26,378 nucleotides of DNA from Firmicutes bacterium AM31-12AC (GTDB lineage: Bacteria; Bacillota; Clostridia; Lachnospirales; Lachnospiraceae). Both the position numbers and the translations under genes were made by a program. The stretch is taken from contig QUJA01000036.1 in assembly GCA_003480425.1 (NCBI GenBank), positions 1-26,378 of the forward strand, in the 5' to 3' direction. The notes under the pieces were generated by a model. The model saw nothing but the letters and a program-made list of their open reading frames with translations. It was not told the origin of the DNA and ran no database searches. Shown here in pieces: positions 1 to 7,582 of this stretch (position 1 is the stretch's first letter; the number at the start of each line of letters is the position of its first letter).

Positions 1-109
1 ACAGTTTGCAAACCTGTACCGCCTCATAAAAAGCAGCGCCTCATTCGAAGAAGCTTTTAAGTTTGTGGGATAAGTTTGTGCAAAATTCGATATTTGCTCA
101 TTTATAGTT
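1..109 (+). mobile_element. 3' end of an insertion sequence, truncated by the window edge
   Basis: This stretch holds the last codons of a probable transposase followed by a terminal inverted repeat. Read from outside inward, the end is AACTATAAATGAGCAAAT, eight unmatched bases, then TTGCACAAA (positions 109 back to 75). The same pattern occurs in the other orientation at 26270-26304. The two ends are therefore the right end of one element and the left end of a second element of the same type. The IS family could not be named. The other end of this element lies outside the window, so no target duplication can be checked. Confidence 0.7.
2..73 (+). CDS. C-terminal tail of a probable transposase (partial)
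   Basis: An open frame runs from the window edge to TAA at 71-73 and encodes 23 residues ending in FEEAFKFVG. It has no start in the window. It stops just before the terminal inverted repeat that begins at about 75, which is where a transposase gene normally ends. That position is the main reason for the call. The 23 residues are too few to assign a family. Confidence 0.5.
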   Translation, partial: QFANLYRLIKSSASFEEAFKFVG

Positions 110-131
110 CTGATTTTATTTTACCATACAA

Positions 132-328
132 ATCTTGCAATTTATCCACATCCTGTGCTAAAGTAAAAAAAAGCATATTTCTTATGAATTCTAAGGTGAC
201 CAATCACCATCTATATTCTAATAACATTTCGGAAATCTATGCTTTAATACCAAACAATATATAAAAAACAGAAGAGGACTGAAAGTAATTAGAGATAAAG
301 AGAGTTCCTTCTGCAAAGAGAAGGAAAA
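132..328 (+). repeat. Conserved upstream region of rpn copy 1 (arm of long inverted repeat)
   Basis: These 197 bp align almost without gaps to the reverse complement of 5503-5698, so the duplicated unit is the gene plus its whole 5' region. Inside it an imperfect inverted repeat begins with AAAGCATA (about 168) and ends with TATGCTTT (about 245). Its tip is GGTGACCAATCACC here and GGTGCGTCGCACC in copy 2. The tip differs in sequence but still pairs, which suggests a selected hairpin. A possible promoter, ATAACA, 16 bp, TTTAAT, lies at about 222-249. Copy 2 has the same layout with ATGACA. A GA-rich ribosome site precedes the ATG at 329. There is no gene in 110-328. Confidence 0.7.
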
Positions 329-1288
329 ATGAATACTGAGTTGAAAAATGCTGTATTAGCAACAGACCTTAAAGCACAGTATGATGCTTGTGCAAAAAAA
401 CTGCTTGGCTATAAAGACATACTGGCGCAAATCTTGATAGGGGCGGTCGAAGAATTTCAAAGGATGTCCCCGGAAGAAGTGAAACTATTGATTGAAGACG
501 ATATACATATTGGAAAGGTCCCTATTGACCCAGGTCTTACCAATGCAGTTGTCAGAGTGGACGAAGATGGCAAAGAAATCATAGGAATGAATACAGTAAA
601 TGAAGAGGTGAACGCCGGATACATTTTATTTGATATTATTTTTTATGTGCGCTTGAAAGCGGGACGCTCGAAGATTATTATAAATGTAGAAGCTCAGAGA
701 AAAGAACCGGCAGAATATGATATTCTTAACCGAGCTGTCTTTTACGCCAGTCGAGAAATTTCGTCCCAAAAGAACCGGGAGTTTGTAAATAGCAATTATA
801 ACGATATTAAAAAAGTTTATTCAATTTGGATATGTATGAACATGTCAGAGAACAGCATGAACCATATTCATCTGACAAATGATACAATTATAGGAAATCA
901 GGTCTGGAAAGGAAACGAGGATTTGGTGAATATCGTTATGATAGGGCTGACAAAAGAAATCTCACCTAAAGAAGAAAAACATGAACTACACCGACTTCTG
1001 GGAGCGTTGTTGTCAGAAACATTAAACGAAGAAGAAAAATTAGATATACTCAAAAATGAATATCATATACCGATGGAAAAATCAATAAAGGAGGATGTGA
1101 AAGTAATGTGTAATTTAAGTGAAGGAATAGAAGAGCGTGGAATAATAAAAGGACGGACAGAACTTCTTAAACAGCAAGTCCGAAAGAAGCTCGCCAAAGG
1201 GCAGTGCGTGGAAGTTATAGCAGAGGATCTGGTGGAAGAAGTTGAGGTTATTCAGACAATTGTGGATGAGATCCAAACAAAGGAATAG
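329..1288 (+). CDS. rpn: Rpn-family PD-(D/E)XK nuclease (RpnL-like), copy 1
   Basis: The 319-residue protein resembles the Rpn family (recombination-promoting nuclease/putative transposase; PDDEXK_2 type). These are DNA endonucleases now known as phage-defence toxins in E. coli. Visible nuclease features are Asp102 in FDIIFYV and the strand IIINVEAQ with Glu121 and Gln123. E-x-Q in place of E-x-K is usual in this family. The C-terminal 60 residues are a charged, helical region separated by a variable linker (KGRTE). The start at 329 has a purine-rich ribosome site and matches the start of copy 2. The gene is a close, inverted paralogue of 4519-5502. It faces the convergent hydratase gene across a hairpin at 1301-1327. 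Whether it transposes anything is doubtful, despite the common product name. Confidence 0.85.
   Translation: MNTELKNAVLATDLKAQYDACAKKLLGYKDILAQILIGAVEEFQRMSPEEVKLLIEDDIHIGKVPIDPGLTNAVVRVDEDGKEIIGMNTVNEEVNAGYILFDIIFYVRLKAGRSKIIINVEAQRKEPAEYDILNRAVFYASREISSQKNREFVNSNYNDIKKVYSIWICMNMSENSMNHIHLTNDTIIGNQVWKGNEDLVNIVMIGLTKEISPKEEKHELHRLLGALLSETLNEEEKLDILKNEYHIPMEKSIKEDVKVMCNLSEGIEERGIIKGRTELLKQQVRKKLAKGQCVEVIAEDLVEEVEVIQTIVDEIQTKE
1106..1288 (+). CDS. Internal in-frame small protein RpnS-like (candidate antitoxin), copy 1
   Basis: Inside the rpn gene an AAGGAGG sequence at 1088-1094 lies 11 bases before an in-frame ATG at 1106. Starting there gives 60 residues, MCNLSEGIEERG to the shared stop. Published work on E. 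coli Rpn proteins (Storz laboratory, PNAS) showed that the C-terminal domain is translated separately as RpnS and blocks the toxic full-length RpnL. It also reported a helix with four-residue repeats that vary in number. Here the linker has one such unit (GRTE, codons 1151-1162), against three in copy 2. The ribosome site and ATG are kept in both copies. That it is translated and inhibitory is inference. Confidence 0.6.
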   Translation: MCNLSEGIEERGIIKGRTELLKQQVRKKLAKGQCVEVIAEDLVEEVEVIQTIVDEIQTKE

Positions 1289-1294
1289 ATCTCG

Positions 1295-1327
1295 AAAAAA
1301 GGGAGCTATCGCAATGCGACAGCTCCC
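1295..1327 (-). terminator. Intrinsic terminator of the hydratase gene
   Basis: On the minus strand GGGAGCT pairs with AGCTCCC and GCGA with TCGC around a three-base loop. The hairpin is followed by a run of six T. It lies 7 bp after the hydratase stop and about 12 bp after the rpn stop. The T-run is on the minus strand, so it mainly serves the hydratase but could also stop rpn transcripts. Confidence 0.85.
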
Positions 1328-1333
1328 CTCTTC

Positions 1334-3604
1334 TTATCCTCTATAATAATTAATCAAACATCCCTTCAAGATGATCTCGCGCTCTGCATCTGTCATCTCT
1401 CCAAGCTTCAATTCAATCTCTTTCAATTCATCTCCTACAACTACATATGCCTTCACTACCGATTGCTTCTCTTCTACCACTTTTCTTACATCCGGCACGA
1501 AAATATAATCTCCGTTCTTGAACGGAAGTGCTTCGTGGTCTGCATCTGTTAAGAATGGAAGCATACCCCAGTTAATCAAGTTCGAGCGATAACGTTTTGT
1601 TGCATATTCATTTGCAATATTCGCCCATCCGCCAAGTACCTTCTGGCATGATGCTGCCTGCTCACGTGCAGAACCATCTCCTGGTTTCACTGCGAAAATT
1701 GTACTTCCTACACCTACATTGCCTTTGCCAACTTCTGGGTAATCCTTCTGGATAGCTGCCATAACAGGCTTTAATTCTTCTAAAGCTTCTAATGGGCATT
1801 CGCCTGCTTCGATTGCTTTCTGTGCTGCCTGTACTTCTTTAGCACGTCCTACATATGCAGGATCTTTTCTTGATAATGCAAATTCTGCAAGTCCAAGTGG
1901 ATTTGAACGATATGATGAAGTCTCTCCTGAAGGAATCAATTCATCTGTTGTTGTAACCGGATCATGAATCTCAGAAACAACCTTCAATACAAGATTCTCC
2001 GGTAATGCTGACATTGCCGGCCAGTCTTTGATGTTTGGTCCAAACTGAATCTCTACAGATGGATCTGCTACTCCCTTGCTGTCAAATACTCGATTTGCAT
2101 AAATGCTTGAATCGAAATGATACTTCTGTCCCTTATATTCTACATCCATTGCTGTTGCAGGTGTTAAGAATCCTTTGTTCGCTGCTGTTGCTGCAATAGA
2201 ACGTGCATCCATCAATGCAACTGATGAAATCTGTCCGCTCTGCAGTTTAGAACCTTCACGGTTCGGGAAGTTTCTTGTTGAATGACGGATAGAGAATGCA
2301 TTATTAGCTGGTGTATCTCCGGCACCAAAACATGGTCCACAGAACGCTGTCTTCACAATTGTTCCGGCTTCCATAAGATCTGCTATCGCTCCATTTTTCA
2401 CAAGTTCCATATAAATTGGAGTACTTGCCGGATATACGCTAAATGTAAATGCATCTGCACCAATATTCTTACCTTTGATAATATCTGCCGCAGCGCAAAT
2501 ATTTTCAAATCCACCACCGGCACATCCTGCAATAATTCCCTGTTCTACATAGAATTTACCATCTCTGATCTTATCCTGCAGTGAGTAATCTACTGCTCCG
2601 TCTAAACTTACCAGTGCTTTCTGCTCTACATCATGAAGAATATCTTTTAAGTTCGCATTGACTTCATCAATTGTATATACATTACTTGGATGGAATGGCA
2701 TTGCGATCATTGGTTTAATCTCGCTTAAGTTTATATAAACCATGCCATCATAGTAAGTACATGCCCCTGGGTTCAGTTCTTTATAATCACCGCTTCTTCC
2801 ATGAATATCATAGAATTCTTTAATCTTCTCATCTGTTTTCCAGATTGAAGACAAGCATGTTGTCTCTGTTGTCATAACATCGATACCGATACGGAAATCA
2901 GCACTTAATTTGCCAACGCCCGGTCCGACGAATTCCATAACTTTATTATTAACATAACCATTTTTAAATGTTGCACCGATAATCGCCAATGCCACATCCT
3001 GTGGACCGACACCTTTCATCGGCTCTCCGTCCAGATAAATTCCGATCACGCCCGGCATCTTAATATCATAAGTTTTATTTAATAACTGTTTTACAAGCTC
3101 AGGTCCGCCTTCTCCCATTGCCATCGTTCCGAGAGCACCATAACGAGTATGGCTGTCAGAACCCAAAATCATCTTTCCGCCGCCTGCAAGCATCTCTCTT
3201 GCAAACTGATGGATAACAGCCTGATGAGGTGGAACATAAACTCCGCCGTACTTCTTCGCACATGTAAGTCCAAACATATGATCATCTTCATTGATTGTTC
3301 CGCCGACTGCACATAATGAATTGTGGCAGTTTGTCAATACATAAGGAATCGGAAATTTCTCAAGTCCTGAAGCTCGTGCTGTCTGGATGATTCCTACAAA
3401 TGTGATATCATGCGATGTCAGTTTATCAAACTTAATCTGCAGGTTTTCCATATTTCCTGATGTGTTATGTGCATTCAAAATACCATAAGCCATCGTATTC
3501 TTCGCTGCCTCTTCCTTTGAGATTGGAAGTTGTGCGTTGCCATTATCTTCTACAATTTCAGTTCCATTTAATAAATAGACACCATTTTCATATAACTTAA
3601 TCAT
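1334..3604 (-). CDS. Aconitase-family hydratase (4Fe-4S), aconitate hydratase-like
   Basis: The 756-residue protein spans the whole aconitase fold. All three cluster ligands are visible: Cys361 in IIAGCAGGG, and Cys422 and Cys425 in [20 protein letters not shown] (149-159) is the substrate-binding histidine motif. The swivel domain carries GDGSAREQA (642-650), matching the GxSSREHA site. Aconitases isomerise citrate to isocitrate, which would feed glutamate synthesis in an anaerobe. The divergent motifs resemble the YbhJ-like branch, whose substrate is unproven, so aconitate activity is likely but not certain. The ATG at 3604 has AGGAGG six bases upstream and a sigma-A-type promoter at 3652-3680. 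The gene is monocistronic with its own terminator and lies between two inverted rpn copies. Confidence 0.9.
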   Translation of the reverse strand: MIKLYENGVYLLNGTEIVEDNGNAQLPISKEEAAKNTMAYGILNAHNTSGNMENLQIKFDKLTSHDITFVGIIQTARASGLEKFPIPYVLTNCHNSLCAVGGTINEDDHMFGLTCAKKYGGVYVPPHQAVIHQFAREMLAGGGKMILGSDSHTRYGALGTMAMGEGGPELVKQLLNKTYDIKMPGVIGIYLDGEPMKGVGPQDVALAIIGATFKNGYVNNKVMEFVGPGVGKLSADFRIGIDVMTTETTCLSSIWKTDEKIKEFYDIHGRSGDYKELNPGACTYYDGMVYINLSEIKPMIAMPFHPSNVYTIDEVNANLKDILHDVEQKALVSLDGAVDYSLQDKIRDGKFYVEQGIIAGCAGGGFENICAAADIIKGKNIGADAFTFSVYPASTPIYMELVKNGAIADLMEAGTIVKTAFCGPCFGAGDTPANNAFSIRHSTRNFPNREGSKLQSGQISSVALMDARSIAATAANKGFLTPATAMDVEYKGQKYHFDSSIYANRVFDSKGVADPSVEIQFGPNIKDWPAMSALPENLVLKVVSEIHDPVTTTDELIPSGETSSYRSNPLGLAEFALSRKDPAYVGRAKEVQAAQKAIEAGECPLEALEELKPVMAAIQKDYPEVGKGNVGVGSTIFAVKPGDGSAREQAASCQKVLGGWANIANEYATKRYRSNLINWGMLPFLTDADHEALPFKNGDYIFVPDVRKVVEEKQSVVKAYVVVGDELKEIELKLGEMTDAEREIILKGCLINYYRG

Positions 3605-3651
3605 GTACGACCTCCTGATTTTATCATTTTTGTCTTATTGCTTTGCGTTAC

Positions 3652-3680
3652 ATTTTAGCATGGTAAAGCGCTGTTGTAAA
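3652..3680 (-). promoter_or_regulatory. Sigma-A-type promoter of the hydratase gene
   Basis: On the minus strand TTTACA (3680-3675), a 17 bp spacer and TAAAAT (3657-3652) lie about 50 bp before the hydratase ATG. The -35 box lies inside one arm of the hairpin at 3665-3725. Confidence 0.55.
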
Positions 3681-3725
3681 GGAATAACTTTATATGTGTA
3701 TTCCTTGATTTTACAACAACGCTTT
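3665..3725. terminator. Strong hairpin between the FHA and hydratase genes
   Basis: AAAGCG plus TGTTGTAAA pairs with TTTACAACA plus CGCTTT across one mismatch. An inner GGAATA/TATTCC pair extends the stem. It lies just after the FHA gene stop (3744), so it probably ends that transcript. The longer T-rich tail (CTTTTTATTTTT) follows on the plus strand, opposite to both genes, so it may act mainly against antisense transcription. Confidence 0.6.
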
Positions 3726-3743
3726 TTATTTTTCCTTATTCTG

Positions 3744-4319
3744 TTAGTCGCGTTCACGCAAAATCTTTTTCACTTCAATCTTCGTCTTTCCAAGACCGAT
3801 CACATCTTCCTTCTGGATTGCAACAGGCTCGTCCAGACTCTGTCCATTCAAGTATGTACCATTACGTGAATCCATATCTTTCAGATATAATCTGTCTCCT
3901 TCGTGAATAATTGCACAATGCAATTTTGAAATTCGCGGATCATCTGTGATAGTGATGTATTTTTCGAATTCCGGAGTCTTCTGTCCTCTTCCGATTCCAA
4001 TATTATCGTAGAAAATGAAAGTATACTTCTCCCAAGTCTCCTGATTCTCCAAAATAATCTTCCACTGTTTCTTTGTTTTCTTTGTTTGCTCTTGCACATC
4101 AAGCGGTATTGTTGCATCACTGTGTCTTACCTGACGTCTGCGACGGGATCTTGTATCTTCTTCCTCATCGTTCCCGGTATTGTAATCATCGTCATCATAC
4201 TCGTCATCATATTCATCAGCAGGTTTCACTTTACGACTTTTCACAATAACCGTAATAATAATTCCAAGCAAAAGTACAGCTACCACGATCAATGCAATCA
4301 GTATTGTTGTTACACTCAT
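3744..4319 (-). CDS. Membrane-anchored FHA-domain protein
   Basis: The 191-residue protein starts with a single membrane segment (about 5-27). A very acidic stretch (about 35-55) and a basic patch follow, then a C-terminal FHA domain. The phosphothreonine-binding residues are all present: Gly110-Arg111, Ser131 and His134 in SKLH, and Asn153-Gly-Thr and Asn158-Gly in NGTYLNG. FHA domains bind phosphothreonine peptides, so this is a likely membrane adaptor for Ser/Thr kinase signalling; no kinase is encoded nearby. A TTG at 4328 is in frame but abuts the AAGGAG. The ATG at 4319 has correct spacing, so I chose it. It has its own promoter (4344-4372). A link to the pilus cluster, where FHA proteins often occur, is only a guess. 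Confidence 0.85.
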   Translation of the reverse strand: MSVTTILIALIVVAVLLLGIIITVIVKSRKVKPADEYDDEYDDDDYNTGNDEEEDTRSRRRRQVRHSDATIPLDVQEQTKKTKKQWKIILENQETWEKYTFIFYDNIGIGRGQKTPEFEKYITITDDPRISKLHCAIIHEGDRLYLKDMDSRNGTYLNGQSLDEPVAIQKEDVIGLGKTKIEVKKILRERD

Positions 4320-4343
4320 TATTTTCAACTCCTTTGAGATTTA

Positions 4344-4372
4344 ATCATACTATAGATTTCATCTTCTAGCAA
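4344..4372 (-). promoter_or_regulatory. Sigma-A-type promoter of the FHA gene
   Basis: On the minus strand TTGCTA (4372-4367), 17 bp, then TATGAT (4349-4344), ending 24 bp before the ATG at 4319. Confidence 0.6.
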
Positions 4373-4410
4373 GTCTTGGATTAATGATTCACAGATGATT
4401 CACAAGTAAA

Positions 4411-4441
4411 GTTACTGTTCACAGTACCTGTGAACAGTAAC
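4411..4441. repeat. Perfect palindrome, short form of a MITE-like repeat
   Basis: Two perfect 14-base arms, GTTACTGTTCACAG and CTGTGAACAGTAAC, flank TAC. The outer 12 bases are identical to both ends of the 142 bp element at 5734-5875. Twenty-two bases also match that element's right end in inverse orientation. No T-run follows on either strand, so it is not a typical terminator. Confidence 0.8.
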
Positions 4442-4518
4442 ACAATCGGTATTCTTATGAGGCAAGTTGATCTATGCCTGTTTTGTGCAATATAACTGCT
4501 GTAGGTTTTTTCACCGTC

Positions 4519-4725
4519 TTATTCTTCTGCTTGAATCTCATCCACAATTGTCCGGATAATCTCAACCTCTTCTACCAGATCTTCTGCTATAACTTCTACA
4601 CTCTGTCCTTTGGCGAGCTTCTTTTGCACTTGTTGTTTGAGGAGTTCTATTCTTCCTTCCGCTTTTCCCTCTGCTCTTCCTTTTATTATTCCACGCTCTT
4701 CTATTCCATCACTCAAATTGCACAT
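4519..4725 (-). CDS. Internal in-frame small protein RpnS-like (candidate antitoxin), copy 2
   Basis: On the minus strand GAGGAGG at 4743-4737 lies exactly 11 bases before an in-frame ATG at 4725. The product would be 68 residues, MCNLSDGIEERG to the shared stop. The spacing and start are the same as in copy 1, despite other substitutions nearby. The product includes the three-unit GRAE/GKAE/GRIE repeat. By analogy with E. coli RpnS it would dimerise through the repeat helix and block its own full-length nuclease. Different repeat numbers might make each antitoxin specific to its own toxin, which is untested. Confidence 0.6.
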   Translation of the reverse strand: MCNLSDGIEERGIIKGRAEGKAEGRIELLKQQVQKKLAKGQSVEVIAEDLVEEVEIIRTIVDEIQAEE

Positions 4726-5502
4726 TACTTTCACATCCTCCTCTATTGATTTTTCCATCGGTATATGATATTCGTTTTTGAGTATATCTAATTTTTCCTC
4801 TTCTCTTAATGTTTCTGACAATAACGCTCCTAGCAACCGGTGAAGTTCATGTTTTTCTTCTTTTGGAGAAATTTCCTTTGCCGGTCCTATCATAACGATA
4901 TTCACCAAATCCTCTCTTCCTTTCCAGATTTGATTACCTATAATCGTATCATTTATCAGATGTATATGGTTCATACTGTCTTCTGGCATATTCATACATA
5001 TCCAAATGGAGTAGACTTTCTTGATATCGTTATAATTGCTATTCACAAACTCCCGGTTCTTCTGGGATGAGATTTCCCGACTGACGTAAAATATGGTCCG
5101 GTTAAGAATATCATATTCTGTCGGTTCTTTTCTCTGCGCTTCTACATTTATGATAATTTTAGAACGTCCCTCTTTCAAGCGCACATAAAAAATAATATCA
5201 AATAAAATGTATCCGGCATTCACCTCTTCATTTACCGTATTCATTCCTATGATTTCTTTGCCAGCTTCGTCCACTCCGACAACTGCATTGGTAAGCCCAG
5301 GGTCAACCGGAACCTTTCCGATCTGTATGTCGTCTTCAATCAATGGCTTCACTTCTTCCGGCGACATTCCCCGGAATTCTTCGACTGCCTCTATCAGTAT
5401 TCGTGCCAGTATGTCTTTGTAGCCAAGCAGTTTTTTTGCACACGCATCATACTGTGCCTTGAGGTCGGTCGCTAATACAGCATTTTTCAACTCAGTATTC
5501 AT
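4519..5502 (-). CDS. rpn: Rpn-family PD-(D/E)XK nuclease (RpnL-like), copy 2
   Basis: The 327-residue protein is nearly the same as copy 1 at 329-1288, with the same FDIIFYV Asp and INVEAQ Glu/Gln nuclease residues. Most changes are conservative substitutions. The main length difference is in the C-terminal linker, which reads GRAE-GKAE-GRIE in place of a single GRTE (eight extra residues). The start has a GGAGGAAAA site, stronger than in copy 1. Rpn proteins are nucleases whose toxicity is held back by a C-terminal fragment made from the same gene. The pair is inverted around the hydratase-FHA block, so the two could recombine. No clear terminator follows; a palindromic repeat lies 78 bp downstream. 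Confidence 0.85.
   Translation of the reverse strand: MNTELKNAVLATDLKAQYDACAKKLLGYKDILARILIEAVEEFRGMSPEEVKPLIEDDIQIGKVPVDPGLTNAVVGVDEAGKEIIGMNTVNEEVNAGYILFDIIFYVRLKEGRSKIIINVEAQRKEPTEYDILNRTIFYVSREISSQKNREFVNSNYNDIKKVYSIWICMNMPEDSMNHIHLINDTIIGNQIWKGREDLVNIVMIGPAKEISPKEEKHELHRLLGALLSETLREEEKLDILKNEYHIPMEKSIEEDVKVMCNLSDGIEERGIIKGRAEGKAEGRIELLKQQVQKKLAKGQSVEVIAEDLVEEVEIIRTIVDEIQAEE
4645..4680 (-). repeat. Three 12-base tandem units in rpn copy 2
   Basis: On the minus strand the units GGAAGAGCAGAG, GGAAAAGCGGAA and GGAAGAATAGAA encode GRAE, GKAE and GRIE. Copy 1 has one unit at 1151-1162. Twelve-base units keep the frame, so slippage or recombination would change repeat number without breaking the gene. 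Confidence 0.85.
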
Positions 5503-5698
5503 TTTTCCTCCTTTCGCAGAAGGAACCTCCTCTATCTCTAATCTCTTCCAGTCCTCTTCTGCTTTTTTACGTATTGTTTGATATTAAAGCATAGATTTCT
5601 GAAATGTCATTAGAATATAGATGGTGCGACGCACCTTAGAATTCATAAGAAATATGCTTTTAGACAGTTTAACACAGGTAGATCTGGGATTTCAAGAT
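5503..5698 (-). repeat. Conserved upstream region of rpn copy 2 (arm of long inverted repeat)
   Basis: This is the reverse-complement counterpart of 132-328, aligned over about 196 bp. It keeps the AAAGCATA...TATGCTTT outer pairing, and its GGTGCGTCGCACC tip pairs in place of GGTGACCAATCACC. A candidate promoter ATGACA, 16 bp, TTTAAT is kept. No gene lies in 5503-5920. Confidence 0.7.
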
Positions 5699-5733
5699 GG
5701 ATTTTCCCAGCATTGATTTTTCTTTCTTTAATC

Positions 5734-5875
5734 GTTACTGTTCACTCCCGTGTCAATCACTACACTGATTGGCACGGAGGATGCACGTTTTATCTTGAAC
5801 GACATCTCGCCCATCGCCAAAGGCGATTTTAAATGGCGAGATGCGTTGCTGGTCACAGGTACTGTGAACAGTAAC
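5734..5875. repeat. 142 bp MITE-like element with terminal inverted repeats
   Basis: The ends are exact inverted repeats, GTTACTGTTCAC and GTGAACAGTAAC. Inside are two further hairpins: CCGTGTCAATC with GATTGGCACGG, and CATCTCGCC with GGCGAGATG, the latter with a nested CGCC/GGCG. There is no reading frame of note. Its shared ends with 4411-4441 mark it as a repeated element. Size and structure suit a MITE or a REP/BIME-like repeat. No clear target duplication is seen. Confidence 0.75.
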
Positions 5876-5920
5876 CAAGTAAATTTCCCGCTTTAAGAAT
5901 ATTTTTAGAAAATAAATGGT

Positions 5921-6745
5921 TTATGCCAGAAATTCTTCTAAAATCTGGCGAATTGTCTCTTCTTTTAAATTTGCCTCCGCATCCGCTTCTTTTTGTTTTT
6001 CAGACGACTTTCGAAGCAGTTGTCCTGCCTCTTCTTTTAATGGCACTCTCGGTTTTCCTTCGATATGGATAGACAAATTTTCCTCGGTACTGCTATTAGC
6101 ACCCTGTTCGCCCTTTATATTTTCTGTATATGTTTCCTCCGATATTGCCTCATTCATCTTTGCCCTATCGGCCGCACTTTCTTTTTGTGCACGAAGCATT
6201 TCTGTCTGCTCTCGTTCACTTTGTTGACGCCGATATCTGCCCGCACATACATTTTCCAGATATTCAATCATGTAATTCTTCACCGCATTTAATTTGTAAT
6301 CCTCGTCTGAAAGCTGTCCGACAACAAACAGTAAAATCATCTCGGCTGCTCCCAGCATAACGTATTGGTACATCTTTTCACACACACCTGCGGTCTGGTA
6401 CCAGGAAATGGCTCCGACTACTGCCAGCACTCCTGCTGCCCAGACGCTTTGTTTTTCTAACTGTCTCCAGGTATGTACTTTCAAAAAATTCCCACGATAT
6501 TCATAAATATATTTTTCCACAAATGCTTCTGTATTTTCTACACTGTCACGCAGCATGCATGCCTGTTCATATTTGGAGCGTACCAATTTTATCAGTCTGT
6601 GTGTACTCTTTGACATATTTGCCGCTGCTCCCAGCATCCGGCGAATTGTAAACAGATTCATCATTTTCGCAATGATTCCAATCACACCCACTGCAACCAT
6701 CAAATGAAAAAGGATATCTGTACTTGTTACCACGTCATAGAACAT
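5921..6745 (-). CDS. Membrane protein of unknown function
   Basis: I do not recognise this 274-residue protein. Predicted membrane segments are about 11-29, 100-117 and 126-143. Between the first two is a basic, helical stretch (about 30-98). After residue 145 the protein is hydrophilic and rich in Glu, Lys, Arg and Gln, probably a long cytoplasmic coiled-coil tail (about 160-274). The start is supported by AGGAGG nine bases before the ATG. It stands alone on the minus strand, with a MITE-like repeat 45 bp after its stop. Nothing in the neighbourhood suggests a function. Confidence 0.75.
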   Translation of the reverse strand: MFYDVVTSTDILFHLMVAVGVIGIIAKMMNLFTIRRMLGAAANMSKSTHRLIKLVRSKYEQACMLRDSVENTEAFVEKYIYEYRGNFLKVHTWRQLEKQSVWAAGVLAVVGAISWYQTAGVCEKMYQYVMLGAAEMILLFVVGQLSDEDYKLNAVKNYMIEYLENVCAGRYRRQQSEREQTEMLRAQKESAADRAKMNEAISEETYTENIKGEQGANSSTEENLSIHIEGKPRVPLKEEAGQLLRKSSEKQKEADAEANLKEETIRQILEEFLA

Positions 6746-7246
6746 ATCTTAGCCCTCCTGCTTTCACTGCCCGCTATTCACATAGTTTGTGAATCGTCTT
6801 ATATTTTTACCCACAATAATCCGGATTGTGTTGAGGCTATTATAGACCATGTCGTGCATCTTTGCGCCATAAATCGTTCTACAAAATTCTACATTTCATC
6901 TTGTAATTTTTGTGTCCTGACCAGTCCTCTTTTCCTTTGAAAATGTATAAACGTTTATGATAACTCGCTCAACTAAAGCTGTTTTTCAGCTCTTATAGAT
7001 CACTTTGCTATTCCATTTCGTTCCCCTTGTGCCCTGTCGATTTTGCATGAATTTAAGCAAGTTCTGGCATACGATTTTTTGTGTATAATGAAATGTTGAA
7101 TATTGAAATGTGGCCGCTTATCCATTTACTTTTCTTTACTATTTTGCTATAATCGGTCTTGCTTAGAGAAGTTTGTTATATTCTTACACTTTTTAAAAGA
7201 ATGAACATTACAATTCTCTGATTCACATATTTAGGAGGAATATATC
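6746..7246. other. Intergenic region with a palindromic operator-like site
   Basis: No gene is supported in these 501 bp between two divergent genes. It holds a perfect 12 bp palindrome, ATAAACGTTTAT (6947-6958), with a central CG as in LacI/GalR-type operators. A short AGCTG/CAGCT hairpin (6977-6991) and the promoter for the TSCPD gene at 7125-7153 also lie here. The rest is AT-rich with no other structure that I can see. Confidence 0.5.
7125..7153 (+). promoter_or_regulatory. Sigma-A-type promoter of the TSCPD gene
   Basis: TTTACT (7125-7130), 17 bp, then TATAAT (7148-7153). The leader is about 87 nt before the ATG at 7247, which has AGGAGG upstream. Confidence 0.65.
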
Positions 7247-7489
7247 ATGGAATATAAAACAAAAGGCGTCTGTTCTCAGATGATTCAGTTTGACATTGAA
7301 GATAATAAAGTAAGAAATGTTGCATTTACAGGTGGATGCAATGGAAACTTGCAGGGAATTTCTCACCTCGTTGAAGGAATGGACGTAAACGAAGCAATCT
7401 CCCGTCTGGAAGGAATCCGCTGCGGATTCAAATCAACTTCCTGTCCGGATCAGCTTGCTCACGCATTGAAAGAAGCAATTGCTAAATAA
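7247..7489 (+). CDS. Small TSCPD-domain protein (TIGR03905-like)
   Basis: The 80-residue protein matches the small stand-alone TSCPD family. The TSCPD domain is otherwise found at the end of some ribonucleotide reductases. Four cysteines are placed as in the family: Cys9 (KGVCSQ), Cys31 (TGGCNGN), Cys59 (GIRCG) and Cys66 in the SCPDQLA signature. They probably bind a metal. The function of the stand-alone form is not established. It is monocistronic, with its own promoter, an AGGAGGA ribosome site and a strong terminator. Confidence 0.85.
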   Translation: MEYKTKGVCSQMIQFDIEDNKVRNVAFTGGCNGNLQGISHLVEGMDVNEAISRLEGIRCGFKSTSCPDQLAHALKEAIAK

Positions 7490-7522
7490 GCAAACCTTTC
7501 ATATTAGATTCTTATAATTGAA

Positions 7523-7564
7523 AAGCTATACATAACTTCGCTGTCATGTATAGCTTTCTTTTTT
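7523..7564 (+). terminator. Intrinsic terminator of the TSCPD gene
   Basis: AAGCTATACAT and ATGTATAGCTT form a perfect 11 bp stem with a 12-base loop, followed by TCTTTTTT. It starts 34 bp after the stop. Confidence 0.92.
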
Positions 7565-7582
7565 CTTTATTAAATTTTTACT

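Noticed and set aside
329..1288. Transposase of a mobile element whose ends are the inverted repeats
   Set aside because: The product name of this family includes putative transposase, but no terminal repeats or target duplications flank the single genes. The known biochemistry is that of a nuclease toxin.
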